A DNA stretch of 64,000 nucleotides from Streptomyces goshikiensis. Its GTDB lineage: Bacteria > Actinomycetota > Actinomycetes > Streptomycetales > Streptomycetaceae. The stretch covers positions 403,803-467,802 of the forward strand of contig NZ_BMVE01000007.1 of the NCBI RefSeq assembly GCF_014650555.1. The letters are read 5' to 3'. The position numbers and the translations under genes were made by a program. The notes beneath the pieces are model-generated. The model made no database searches. It had not been told where the DNA came from and was given only the letters and a program-made list of their open reading frames with translations. Positions within the stretch are counted from its first letter, which is position 1, and every line of letters starts with the position of its first letter. Positions 48,501 to 53,610 of this stretch are shown piece by piece.

Positions 48501-50353
48501 ACGCGGCCGACCGGGAGGCACTGGCCGCACTGCTCGCGGGCATCCCGGCCGAGCACCCGCTCACCGCGGTCGTCCACACCGCGGGCCACCTCGACGACGG
48601 ACTCGTACCGTCCCTGACCCCGGAGCGGATCGACGCGGTCCTGCGGCCGAAGGTCGACGCGGCCCTCCACCTGCACGAGCTGACCCGGGACCTGGACCTC
48701 GCCGCGTTCGTGCTGTTCTCCTCGGCGGCCGGCACGCTCGGCAGCCCCGGGCAGGCCAACTACGCGGCGGCGAACGCCTTCCTCGACGCGCTGGCCCAGC
48801 GCCGGCGTGCGGCGGGCCTGCCCGCGGTGTCGCTGGCCTGGGGGCTGTGGGAGCAGCGCAGCGAGATGACCGGCGACCTCACGGACGCCGACGTCCAGCG
48901 GATGGCACGCGCCGGACTGGCGCCGCTGTCCTCCGAGGAGGGCCTCGCCCTCTTCGACACGGCGTGCGCCCTGAGCGCGCCCGCCACCGGAGCGGACGCC
49001 GGAGCGGACGCCGCCGGGGAGCCCGGTGGGCCCGACGGCACCGTCTTCGTCGCGATGCGGCTGGACACCGGGCCCCTGCGGGCCCAGGCGGACGCCGGGG
49101 GCCTGCCGCCCCTCTTCCGCGGACTGGTCCGCGGGGGGCTCCGCAGGGCCGCCGCCGCCGGGGTCGCCGACGCGGCGGTGTCCGCCGCCGCACGACGGCT
49201 CGCGGGCCTGTCGGGGCTGCCGGAGGAGGAGCAGGAGCGGGTGCTGCTGGAGGTGGTGCGCACCACGGCCGCCGCGGTGCTCGCCTATCCCTCGCCCGAC
49301 GCGGTGGGGGAGTCCCAGCAGTTCCTGGAGCTCGGCCTGGACTCGCTGACCGCCGTCGAGCTGCGCAACCAGCTGAACGCGGCGACGGGCCTGCGGCTGC
49401 CCGCCACCCTGCTCTTCGACCACCCGACTCCGCTCCTCGTCGCGGCCCGGCTGCGCGCCGAGCTCGCCGGAGCCCCGGGCGGCCCGGCCGGGCCCGACGG
49501 GGCGGCGGAGCAGGGCGAGGAGGAGGACGCCGGAGTGTTCGGCTCCATGCTCCGGGAGGCGGGGACGCAGGGCGCGTCGGGGCAGTTCATGGAACTGCTC
49601 ATGCAGGCGTCACGGTTCCGGCCCTCGTTCGCCTCGGCGGCCGAGCTGCGCAAGGCGCCGAGCCTGGTGCGGCTCTCGCGCGGCGGGACGCGGCCCGGAC
49701 TGGTCTGCTTCTCCTCCATCCTGTCGATCTCCGGTCCGCACCAGTACGCCCGCTTCGCGTCCGCCTTCCGCGGCCGGAGGGACGTCCACGCGATGGCCGC
49801 GCCCGGCTTCCTGCGGGGCGAGCAACTGCCCTCGACGGCCGAAGCGGTGATCGAGGCGCAGGCCGAGGCGGTCCTGCGGCACGCGGACGGGGAGCCGTTC
49901 GTCCTGCTCGGACACTCCTCCGGCGGCATGCTCGCCCACGCGGTGGCCGGGCGGCTGGAGGGCGCCGGGGTCTTCCCGGAGGCGGTGGTCCTCGTCGACA
50001 TCTACTCGCACGACGACGACGCCATCATGGGCATCCAGCCCGGGCTGTCGCAGGGAGTGGACGAGCGGCAGGGCAGCTACGTACCGGTCGACGACAGCCG
50101 GCTGCTGGCGATGGGCGCGTACTTCAGGCTGTTCGGCGGCTGGAAGCCGGAAGCCGTGAAGGCGCCCACGCTGCTGGTCCGGGCGCAGGAGCAGTTCTTC
50201 GACTGGACCCGCGCCACGGACGGCGACTGGCGTTCCTACTGGGACCTGGAGCACACGGCCGTGGACGTCGCGGGCAACCACTTCACGATGATGGAGCAGC
50301 ACGCGGCGACGACCGCGGGCACCGTCGAGGAGTGGCTGGACGCCCGCCTCTGA
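33545..50353 (+). CDS. Terminal type I modular PKS: three KS-AT-DH-KR-ACP modules plus thioesterase
   Basis: 5602 residues from ATG 33545, with aaggga upstream. The N-terminal docking helix starts NEEKLRYFLKRVTADL. Module 1: KS from 33 (Cys205), AT (Ser673, HAFH 768, malonyl), DH (His975, Asp1142), KR ~1416, ACP Ser1724. Module 2: KS from 1783 (Cys1955), AT (Ser2402, HAFH 2497, malonyl), DH (His2705, Asp2872), KR ~3137, ACP Ser3452. Module 3: KS from 3511 (Cys3681), AT (Ser4129 in GHSQGE, YASH 4231, methylmalonyl), DH (His4439, Asp4614), KR ~4926, ACP Ser5267 in LGLDSL. The C-terminal ~270 residues are an alpha/beta-hydrolase thioesterase: Ser5458 in GHSSGG, an Asp in VLVDIY (~5486) and His5579 in GNHF form the likely triad. 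The TE makes this the chain-release protein. The three DH-KR modules extend the conjugated polyene to the carboxyl end and leave a C2 methyl group. Confidence 0.97.
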   Translation: MNEEKLRYFLKRVTADLHETRRRLQEVESEEQEPIAIIGMSCRYPGDVESPEDLWRLVSDETDAISAFPTDRGWDTGQLFDADPDGRGTSYVQEGGFLHSANRFEPEFFGISPREAVAMDPQQRLLLETSWEAFERAGIDPTSVRGSRTGVFTGVMYHDYASRLRAVPPEVEGYLGTGGSSSIASGRVSYTFGLEGPALTVDTACSSSLVTLHLAMQALRKGECSLALAGGVTVMPTPGTFTEFSKQRGLSFDGRCKSFADAADGTGWGEGAGMLLVERLSDARRNGHRVLAVVRGSAVNQDGASNGLTAPNGPSQQRVIRQALADARLTAADVDVVEAHGTGTTLGDPIEAQALLATYGREHTEDRPLWLGSVKSNIGHTQAAAGVAGVIKMVMAIRHGRIPRTLHVDEPSTKVDWSAGAVSLLRDTVEWPETGRPRRAAVSSFGISGTNAHTIIEQAPVEAPPTEPVGTDAGTDGAEDTEPQAPRRTVVPPALPWPLSARTEEALRAQAERLLTHLRAHPDQTAADVSRSLATGRAALEHRAVVVATDREKSLADLDALASGDTVTARVVRGEAGARGKTAFLFTGQGSQRLGAGRELYDAYPAFADALDAVCAELDQRLERPLKEVLFGTDAALLDETRFTQPALFAVEVALFRLVESWGVKPDFLSGHSIGEIAAAHVAGVLSLADACELVCARGRLMQALPSGGVMIAVQASEEEVLPLLTDRVSIAAVNGPRSVVVAGDEEAALAVAESFADRKTKRLTVSHAFHSPHMDGMLDEFRAVVAGLSFEAPRIPLVSNLTGALVTDEMGSAEFWVRHVREAVRFLDGVRALEAAGVTAYVELGPDGVLSAMAHGCLTDTTDSVAFLPVLRKGRSEATTITTALAGLHVRGIAVDWHGYHAHTGAEHVDLPTYAFQREHYWLDAGTLGGDVTTAGLRSADHPLLGASVSLADADGLLLTGRLSAATHPWLGDHTVVGSVLLPGTAFVELALRAGEQVGCDLVDELTLAAPLVLPEDGGVELQITVAAPDASGRRSVAFHSRDDRADGDEPWVRNATATLTEGAPEPAAFDLAAWPPAGAEPVPVDGLYEGLADSGFGYGPVFQGLRAAWRQGEDVFAEVTLGSETAPEAAQFTIHPALLDAALHAINLGSLVEDTGQGQLPFAWSGVAVHSTGADTLRVRLSRAGKNAVRLEIADADGAPVASVDSLALRAFSPDQLGRPAGGHGDSLFRVEWAETANGGGSFDDWLMLGESTQVFADLAGLGVAAVEGGELPAALVVPCVEPAPTADVADAVHEATGRVLTLLKEWLSDERFADARLVFLTRGAVAAVPGEGVSDLVHAGVWGLVRSAQSENPGRFVLVDIDAEGDLAAGLSAALASGESEVAVRGGSVLVPRLARTAVAADAGVEWDAEGTVLVTGASGSLGGLFARHLVAEHGVRRLLLVSRRGEGAALSAELAGLGAEVSWAACDVADRDALAAVLKAVPAEHPLTAVVHTAGVLDDGVVGSLTTERLSAVLRPKVDAAWNLHELTQGMDLSAFVLFSSAAGVFGGAGQANYAAGNTFLDALAAHRRAQGLAGVSLAWGLWAEVGGGMGGDLADGDRDRMNRSGVGALSPETGLALFDAARGTDDPLLVPVKLDLAALRAQAGSGMLPPLLSGLVRMPTRRAAAKGGTFARHLSALAKERQPGAVVDLVRGQVAAVLGFAGPEVVDPARSFNEVGFDSLTAVELRNRLGAATGVRLPATLVFDYPTPAVLAEYLYAELLGVQEADVAAVAAPVHDDEPIAIVAMACRFPGDVRSPEDLWRLVRDGRDAISAMPADRGWDLEGLFDADPDRQGTSYSTAGGFLHDAHHFDPSFFGISPREALATDPQQRLLLETSWEAFERARIDPASMRGSRTGVFAGVMYNDYGTLLHRAPEGLEGYMGTSSSGSVASGRVSYTFGLEGPAVTVDTACSSSLVTLHLAVQALRNGECDLALAGGVTVMATPGTFIAFSRQRGLATDGRCKPFAAAADGTAWGEGVGMLLVERLSDARRNGHPVLAVVRGSAINQDGASNGLTAPNGPSQQRVIRQALANAGLSAADVDVVEAHGTGTTLGDPIEAQALLATYGQDRPEDRPLLLGSIKSNMGHTQAAAGVAGIIKMVQAMRHGTVPKTLHVDEPSPHVDWSEGAVELLTESVAWPETGRPRRAAISSFGISGTNAHTIIEQAPDEAAVTVAETGTEPVLPYVLSAKSADALSAQAARLRTHLQDTPEAGAADMAYSLATRRAAFAHRAVVVAGTREELLGALAALADGDVAASGITSGTVGAAGAGKLAFLFSGQGSQRLGMGRELYEAHPVFAAALDAVCERIRLPLDKILFGTDAELLDRTEFTQPALFALEVALFRLLESWGVKPDFLSGHSIGEIAAAHVAGVLSLDDACTLVAARGRLMQALPGGGVMIALEASEGEVLPLLTSGVSIAAVNGPRSVVVAGDEHAAVAVANAFPDRKSKRLSVSHAFHSPHMDGMLEDFRQVVEGLTFAAQRIPVVSNLTGALVSDEMGTADFWVRHAREAVCFLDGVRALEAAGVTTYLELGPDGVLCAMAQACLTDDTRAAVFAPALRRERPETAALTAAVAAAHANGAPVDWESYFAGTGARSIDLPTYAFQHERYWIDLPVGSFADAAAAGLRPAEHPLLGASVMLADADGLLLTGRLSVATHPWLADHVVMGAVTLPGTAFVELALRAGEQVGCDLVEELTLAAPLVLSEDGGVELQIAVGAPDESGRRPLAFHSRDGLAADNALWLRNATATLAVGAEEPPVFDLAVWPPAGSEPVDVEELYEGFAESGFGYGPVFQGLRAAWRKGDEVFAEVGLGDEQGPDAEQFTIHPALLDSVLHAIGLGSLVEDTGQPRLPFSWSGVAVHSTGADTLRVRLSRAGREAVRLEIADAEGVPVASVDSLALRAFSPEQLGRQVGGHGDALFRVEWRELMPSDALFGDWVMRDEADAQVLDDLDAIPGALVLSCGEPAATDVADAVHAEAGRVLALLQRWLSDDRFADARLAFLTRGAVTVAPGDGPADLVHASVWGLVRSAQSENPGRIVLVDVDADGDVEHALSSALASGESEVAVRGGVLLVPRLARASVAGSDPEWAAGGTGTVLLTGASGSLGGLFARHLVTEHGVRRLLLVSRRGDAAEGAAGLSAELAGLGAEVSWAACDVADRDALAAVLAEIPAEHPLTAVVHTAGVLDDGVVGSLTAERLSAVLRPKVDAAWNLHELTAGLDLAAFVLFSSAAGVFGGAGQANYAAANTFLDALAAHRRAQGLAATSLAWGLWDEEGGMGDTLKTGDVSRMARGGVIALTAAEGVALFDSACASGQALLVPVRLDLAALRAATRGGMLPPLLSGLVRMPSRRAARGGTAVGGAFARRLAALPQDQRPGAAMELVRGQVAAVLGFVGPEAVDPARSFGEVGFDSLTAVELRNRLAAATGVRLPATLVFDYPNPAVLAEYLHAELLGGHGADVAAVAAPVYDDEPIAIVAMACRYPGDVRSPEDLWRLVADGRDAISAMPDDRGWDLAGILDPGRPGADYSPTGGFLHDAHHFDPAFFGISPREALATDPQQRLLLETSWEAFERAGIDPASMRGSRTGVFAGVMYNDYGTLLHRAPEGLEGYMGTSSSGSVASGRVSYTFGLEGPAVTVDTACSSSLVTLHLAVQALRNGECDMALAGGVTVMATPGTFIAFSIQRGLADDGRCKPFAAAADGTAWGEGVGMLLVERLSDARAKGHPVLAVVRGSAVNQDGASNGLTAPNGPSQQRVIRQALANAGLSAAEVDAVEAHGTGTTLGDPIEAQALLATYGQDRPGDRPLLLGSIKSNMGHTQAAAGVAGIIKMVQAIRHGVLPKTLHVDEPTPHVDWSAGAVSLLESATPWPETGRPRRAAVSSFGIGGTNAHTIIEQAPDEAVVATAETGTEPVLPYVLSAKSADAVRGQAAGLRRHLEGAAGLRSADVALSLATTRAVFDHRAVVVAGDRQELLRGLTALEDGAAAAGVARGTMSTGKTAFVFPGQGSQWVGMATGLLESSAAFASRMDACAKALEPFTGWSLIDVLRGVEGAPTLDRVDVVQPALFAVMVSLAEVWRSAGVRPEAVIGHSQGEIAAACVAGILSLEDAARVVALRSQAIGRVLAGRGGMVSVPLPAAEVRERIALWGEERISVAAVNGPSSVVVSGEVQALDELLAACEADGIRARRIAVDYASHSAQVELLRDELAELLAPIAPRTAEVPFLSTVTGEWVEGPELDAGYWFRNLRQTVELEQATRTLLDQGFGVFIESSPHPVLTVGMQETVEDAGREAAVLGSLRRNEGGLERCWLSLGEAFVRGVAVDWDAVFAGTGAQRVDLPTYAFQRDRYWIEVPVSPVGDVASAGLGSAEHPLLGAAVELPDSEGFLFTGRLSLQSHPWLADHRAAGAVMLPGTAFVELALHAAQRAGSAFVEELTLEAPLVLPEQGALQLRLSVAAPDEAGRRVVLVHSRPETGNGEGVRSQDVPWTRHAGGVLGAGDAVASPPVAAPEVWPPAGAEPLDVADLYDQFAAMGYAYGPAFRNLRAAWRDGDELFVELALAEGPQADAAHFGVHPALLDAGLHGLALGSFLTGGDEEGDEGDRIRLPFSFTGVGLHAVGAGALRVRLAPAGSGGVCLTAFDERGEPVVSVDSLLLRALDPTRLHAARPTFHESLFRLEWPATAGNPASPSGRWAVVGTDTFGLEAALLEAGITADVYTDLDVLAGVVLAGKPVPDTVLVPYATDPAADTAGATREATHEALKLVQTWLAEETLAGARLVVVTRGAVEARPGEGVADLPGASVWGLLRSAQSENPGRFLLLDLEAGPDGAADGAAAGFAPLLAAAAAGGESQVAVRDGVPHAARLARIPTARPEADGADLGAPAATLDPDGTVLITGGTGVLGSLLARHLVTERGARRLLLTSRRGPAAAGAPELVAELAALGAEAAVVACDAADREALAALLAGIPAEHPLTAVVHTAGHLDDGLVPSLTPERIDAVLRPKVDAALHLHELTRDLDLAAFVLFSSAAGTLGSPGQANYAAANAFLDALAQRRRAAGLPAVSLAWGLWEQRSEMTGDLTDADVQRMARAGLAPLSSEEGLALFDTACALSAPATGADAGADAAGEPGGPDGTVFVAMRLDTGPLRAQADAGGLPPLFRGLVRGGLRRAAAAGVADAAVSAAARRLAGLSGLPEEEQERVLLEVVRTTAAAVLAYPSPDAVGESQQFLELGLDSLTAVELRNQLNAATGLRLPATLLFDHPTPLLVAARLRAELAGAPGGPAGPDGAAEQGEEEDAGVFGSMLREAGTQGASGQFMELLMQASRFRPSFASAAELRKAPSLVRLSRGGTRPGLVCFSSILSISGPHQYARFASAFRGRRDVHAMAAPGFLRGEQLPSTAEAVIEAQAEAVLRHADGEPFVLLGHSSGGMLAHAVAGRLEGAGVFPEAVVLVDIYSHDDDAIMGIQPGLSQGVDERQGSYVPVDDSRLLAMGAYFRLFGGWKPEAVKAPTLLVRAQEQFFDWTRATDGDWRSYWDLEHTAVDVAGNHFTMMEQHAATTAGTVEEWLDARL

Positions 50354-50364
50354 GGGCGGCCGGC

Positions 50365-50394
50365 CCGGTGACACGAAGGCCGGTGACACGAAGG
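50365..50394. repeat. Two adjacent copies of a 15-bp direct repeat after the PKS stop
   Basis: The unit ccggtgacacgaagg occurs at 50365-50379 and again immediately at 50380-50394, between the stop of the terminal PKS and the terminator hairpin. It looks like a simple tandem duplication; no function is evident. Confidence 0.75.
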
Positions 50395-50428
50395 CCGGGC
50401 CCCACCCCCTCGGGGGTGGGGCCCGGCC
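50393..50428. terminator. Bidirectional terminator between convergent PKS and acyltransferase genes
   Basis: A perfect 16-bp stem (50393-50408 pairs with 50413-50428) around the 4-nt loop ctcg. It lies in the 104-bp gap between two convergent genes, which is where a bidirectional terminator is expected. No clear T-run is present on either strand, which is normal for streptomycete terminators. Confidence 0.8.
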
Positions 50429-50457
50429 CCGTTCGCTCTGTTCGCTCCGTCAGGCCG

Positions 50458-51495
50458 TCACGGCCTCGGGACGGCCCGCTGGGCCCGCGTCGCGCGGGAC
50501 CGCTCCAGCGCCCGCTCCCGCTCGCGCTCACGGGCCCGCTTCTTCGGCAGGCCCACCGCGACGACCTCGAAGTTCGCCTTGGTGACGTCCAGCCGGTGGA
50601 AGAGGCTGTCCGGGCCGGTCACGTACAGCGTGCCCACGCCGAGGCCCTTGAGCGACTCCACCATGCCCGGCCAGTGGATCGGCCGGTCGAAGGTGTCCAG
50701 CATCATCGCGCGCATCCCCGCGGCGTCCCGGACGACCGACCCGTCGTGGTCGGAGACCACGGGAAGGGCGGGGGCACCCGGCTCGTACGCGCCGAAGACC
50801 TCCTCCTCGGCCTTGCGGCGCAGCGCCGAGAAGGCCGCCGCGTGCACGGGCGGCCGCATCGAGTACATGGAGTAGCCGCCCGCCGCACTGATGCCGGCCG
50901 TCAGGGCGTCGAGGTCCTTCTCCCGTACGGACAGCATGTGGAAGCCGGCGTCGAGGTGGCCCGAGAAGTCGTACCAGGCGCCCCGGTCGTCGAACCCGGC
51001 GAGGATCTCGTCCAGGCGGTCCTGCGGGGTGCGGACGAAGCAGTGGGTGACCACGTCCTCGTACGCGCCGGAGGAGAAGAACTCCTCCTCGCAGCGGACC
51101 AGTTCGGCCGTCAGCCGGACCACGTCGGGGAAGGAGAGCGAGCCGACGAAGGCGGCCGTCGCCCGCTGGCCGAAACTGGGGCCGGCGCAGACGGTGGGGG
51201 AGACGCCCAGGGTGTCCACGGCCCGGTCCGCCAGCGCCATCGAGTTCACCAGGAAGGCGATCTGGAAATCGACCGAATAGTCTTCCTCGGCATCCCGGAA
51301 ACGGTCGAACACCGAATAGCCGAGAGCCTCGTCGGCTTCCGCCAGACGGACCCGTGCGTACGGGTCGAGCATCAGGAATTTGCCGACCTCGGCAAAGGAC
51401 GCGGGGCCCATGCCGGGGAATACGATCGCGGTGCCGGTCCGGGAATTGGTGGATTCGGCCGTACTGACCGCGGGAATCGCATCGGAATGAGTCAT
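50458..51495 (-). CDS. Stand-alone acyltransferase (malonyl-CoA:ACP transacylase fold), probable starter-unit loader
   Basis: 345 residues. The FabD-like fold is shown by FPGMGP (26-31, oxyanion region), a nucleophile motif GPSFGQ (105-110, Ser107) in place of the usual GHSxGE, and the catalytic His218 in PPVHAAAF, where chain-extending ATs have HAFH or YASH. The active-site Ser and His are therefore present, but the specificity motifs match neither malonyl nor methylmalonyl ATs. Every extension module in the window has its own AT, so this enzyme is not needed for extension. Discrete ATs of this kind load the amino- or guanidino-acyl starter from CoA onto the first ACP in clusters that also carry an amino-acid 2-monooxygenase and an acyl-CoA ligase, as here; that role is inferred. 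An editing function is the alternative. The start is the first Met of the conserved region; the ribosome site is weak. The C-terminus is a basic Arg-rich tail. It is convergent with the PKS genes. Confidence 0.85.
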   Translation of the reverse strand: MTHSDAIPAVSTAESTNSRTGTAIVFPGMGPASFAEVGKFLMLDPYARVRLAEADEALGYSVFDRFRDAEEDYSVDFQIAFLVNSMALADRAVDTLGVSPTVCAGPSFGQRATAAFVGSLSFPDVVRLTAELVRCEEEFFSSGAYEDVVTHCFVRTPQDRLDEILAGFDDRGAWYDFSGHLDAGFHMLSVREKDLDALTAGISAAGGYSMYSMRPPVHAAAFSALRRKAEEEVFGAYEPGAPALPVVSDHDGSVVRDAAGMRAMMLDTFDRPIHWPGMVESLKGLGVGTLYVTGPDSLFHRLDVTKANFEVVAVGLPKKRARERERERALERSRATRAQRAVPRP

Positions 51496-51545
51496 GATCC
51501 GTGAAATACCTTTGCTTCCGGGATGCCGTGACACCGGTCTGTTCT

Positions 51546-51578
51546 TTCGGTGCCATTTCGGTGTCATTGCGGTGCCGT
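51546..51578. repeat. Three consecutive 11-bp repeats upstream of the acyltransferase gene
   Basis: Three head-to-tail 11-mers occupy 51546-51556 (ttcggtgccat), 51557-51567 (ttcggtgtcat) and 51568-51578 (tgcggtgccgt). They lie 51-83 bp before the start of the - strand acyltransferase and after the transporter terminator, so inside its likely promoter. The one-helical-turn spacing suits an operator for a protein that binds direct repeats, but no binder can be assigned. Confidence 0.5.
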
Positions 51579-51591
51579 TGACGGGAAAAGA

Positions 51592-51636
51592 CCTCGTACC
51601 CGGGCCGGGCGCGGGTGCGCCGGTCCGGGCACGAGG
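51592..51636 (-). terminator. Terminator for the ABC transporter operon
   Basis: Arms 51592-51603 and 51625-51636 pair over 12 bp with one G-U wobble, and the loop can pair internally. On the - strand the stem is followed by tctttt, a short T-run. It lies 22 bp past the permease stop and separates the transporter transcript from the acyltransferase gene. Confidence 0.7.
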
Positions 51637-51658
51637 CCGGAGGGTGAGATGGAGCGGG

Positions 51659-52531
51659 TCAGTCCTGGGCCCTGCGGTGGAAGCCCTTGATGCCGATCGT
51701 CCCGAAGATCAGGATGGCGGCGGTCAGGGCCAGCACGTCCACCCACAGCGGGATCGAGCCGGGCCCGCCGGGCGGCAGGAGCAGGGAGCGGATCCCCTCG
51801 CTGACGTAGGTCAGCGGGTTGAAGGCGCACAGCACCTGGAACCAGCGGATGTCCGCCAGCCCGTGCCACGGGAACTGGGTGCAGCCCGTGAACATCAGCG
51901 GGGTCAGCGTGACCGCGAAGACGATGCTGATGTGGCGCGGCGGGGCCAGGGTGCCGATGGTCAGGCCCACCGTGCTGCCGGCCAGCGCGCCCATCAGCAG
52001 GACGCCGAGGGTGGCGGGGAAGCTGTCCATGGGCCAGGAGGCGTGATCGAGGACGAGGAAGCCCATCGGGATCATCAGCAGCGAGGCGATCACGCCGCGC
52101 ATCATGCCGAAGACCAGCTTCTCGATGGCCACCAGGGTGGTCGGGATCGGGGCGAGCAGCCGGTCCTCGATCTCCTTGCTCCACGAGAAGTCGATGATCA
52201 GCGGGAGCGCCGTGTTCTGCAGGCTCACCAGGAAGGCGTTGAGCGCCACCACGCCCGGCAGCAGCACCTGCTGGAAGCCGCCGCCGGTGAAGCCGAGTTC
52301 GCCGAGGACCTTGCCGAAGACGAACAGGATGAAGAACGGCTCCACGAGCACCTGCGCCAGGAAGGTCGGCAGTTCGCGGCCGGTGACGAAGATGTCCCGC
52401 CAGAGGATGAAGAAGAACGTACGGGTCACCGAGCGGACGCCGGCGGGCGCGGGCCTCAGCTCCCGCGGGAAGTCCGCGACCGGGTCGGCGGCGGTTGCGG
52501 TGGCCTTCTCGGCGGCTGTGGCGGTCGTCAT
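51659..52531 (-). CDS. ABC-2 type transporter permease (DrrB-like)
   Basis: 290 residues. A hydrophilic N-terminus (~35 residues) is followed by several hydrophobic segments (for example FLAQVLVEPFFILFVFGKVL, LLMIPMGFLVL, TLGVLLMGALAGSTVGLTIG and a C-terminal ALTAAILIFGTIGI). The sequence FNPLTYVSEGIRSLL is typical of ABC-2 exporters of the daunorubicin-resistance (DrrB) type. Its ATG overlaps the TGA of the ATPase gene by 4 bp, so the two are translationally coupled and form one transporter. The probable role is export of, or self-resistance to, the polyketide. The start is fixed by the ATGA overlap; the open frame continues upstream but only as an alternative frame of the ATPase gene. A terminator follows directly. 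Confidence 0.92.
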   Translation of the reverse strand: MTTATAAEKATATAADPVADFPRELRPAPAGVRSVTRTFFFILWRDIFVTGRELPTFLAQVLVEPFFILFVFGKVLGELGFTGGGFQQVLLPGVVALNAFLVSLQNTALPLIIDFSWSKEIEDRLLAPIPTTLVAIEKLVFGMMRGVIASLLMIPMGFLVLDHASWPMDSFPATLGVLLMGALAGSTVGLTIGTLAPPRHISIVFAVTLTPLMFTGCTQFPWHGLADIRWFQVLCAFNPLTYVSEGIRSLLLPPGGPGSIPLWVDVLALTAAILIFGTIGIKGFHRRAQD

Positions 52532-53610
52532 CGCAGCTCCCGCCCGGTCAGCGAGATGAAGACGTCCTCCAGTGTCGCGGTGCCCACTTTGATGTCCTTG
52601 ATGTCGCAGCTCGCCGCCGTCAGCGTGGTGATGGCGGCCGGAAGCACCGCGCCGGACGGCGCGTCGCTGTAGATGCGCAGCCGTACGGGCGCGTCCGCGC
52701 CCTCCCGGCCCGCCGGAAGATCGGGGACGTCCGCCGAAGTGCCCGGCGCCGTCGTGCCGTCGGCCGCGGCGTCCGCGGCATCGGTGGGGTGGCCCGGCTC
52801 GATGCGCTCGACCCGGGTCACCCCTTCGATCCGCTCCAGCAGCCGGATGACCTCCGCCGCACCGGTGGCCTGCGCCGGCCGCACGGTCACGGTGAGGGCG
52901 GTGCCGCTCAGGCTCTGCATGAGCGCCTGAGGGGTGTCCAGGGCGAGCAGCCGCCCGTGGTCCACGATCCCGACGCGGTCGCAGAGCCGGGCGGCCTCGT
53001 CCATGTCGTGGGTGGTGAGCACGGTGGTCACACCGCGCCCGCTCAGCTCGGCCACCCGCTCGTGGATGAACAGCCGGGCCTGCGGGTCGAGGCCGTTGGC
53101 CGGCTCGTCGAGGAAGAGCACGTCCGGCCGGTGCATCAGGGCCCGGGCGATCATCACGCGCTGGACCTGGCCGCCGGAGAGCCGGTCGCCGCGGTCCTTG
53201 CCGCGGTCGCCGAGCCCCACCCACTCCAGGCACTCGTCGGCGAGCCTGCGCCGTTCGGTGCGGCCCATGCCGTGGTAGCCGGCGTGGAAGGTCAGGTTCT
53301 GTCGCAGTGTCAGCGACTGGTCGAGGTTGTTGCGCTGCGGTACGACGGCAAAGGCCCGGCGTGCCTGGGCGGGATGGGCCACGACGTCCACGCCCTGCAC
53401 GAAGGCGCGCCCCGCCGTGGGGGCCACACGGGTGGTGAGGATGCCGATGGTCGTGGTCTTGCCGGCCCCGTTCGGGCCCAGGAATCCGAAGACCTCACCC
53501 CGGCGGACCGAGAAGCTCAAGCCGTCCACCGCCGGCCGGTCACGGTCCCGGTACTTCTTGACCAGTCCGTCGACCACGACAGCGGAATCCACGGGTCGTT
53601 CAGGTTTCAT
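52528..53610 (-). CDS. ABC transporter ATP-binding protein (DrrA-like)
   Basis: 360 residues. Walker A is GPNGAGKT (45-52), the signature LSGGQ (144-148), Walker B LFLDEP (165-170), and the H-loop sits in TTHDMDEA. The N-terminal two thirds match drug-exporter ATPases of the DrrA family. The C-terminal domain is longer than usual because of an Ala/Asp/Gly-rich stretch around residues 273-310 inside the accessory domain. It partners the permease encoded immediately downstream (4-bp overlap). It is the first gene of the - strand transporter operon and is divergent from the nucleotidyltransferase homologue across a 306-bp region with conspicuous direct repeats. It is likely to export the polyketide; the substrate is inferred only from position. 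Confidence 0.93.
   Translation of the reverse strand: MKPERPVDSAVVVDGLVKKYRDRDRPAVDGLSFSVRRGEVFGFLGPNGAGKTTTIGILTTRVAPTAGRAFVQGVDVVAHPAQARRAFAVVPQRNNLDQSLTLRQNLTFHAGYHGMGRTERRRLADECLEWVGLGDRGKDRGDRLSGGQVQRVMIARALMHRPDVLFLDEPANGLDPQARLFIHERVAELSGRGVTTVLTTHDMDEAARLCDRVGIVDHGRLLALDTPQALMQSLSGTALTVTVRPAQATGAAEVIRLLERIEGVTRVERIEPGHPTDAADAAADGTTAPGTSADVPDLPAGREGADAPVRLRIYSDAPSGAVLPAAITTLTAASCDIKDIKVGTATLEDVFISLTGRELR

Noticed and set aside
33449..49423. A 5324-codon antisense open frame over the terminal PKS, and similar antisense frames at 2015-7393, 7769-11014 and 24004-32616
   Set aside because: Same GC artefact; no ribosome site, no recognisable family, and the + strand PKS domains account for every base.
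51659..53233. A 524-residue version of the permease
   Set aside because: The upstream ~234 residues are an alternative frame of the ATPase gene; the true start is the ATG at 52531 that overlaps the ATPase stop.
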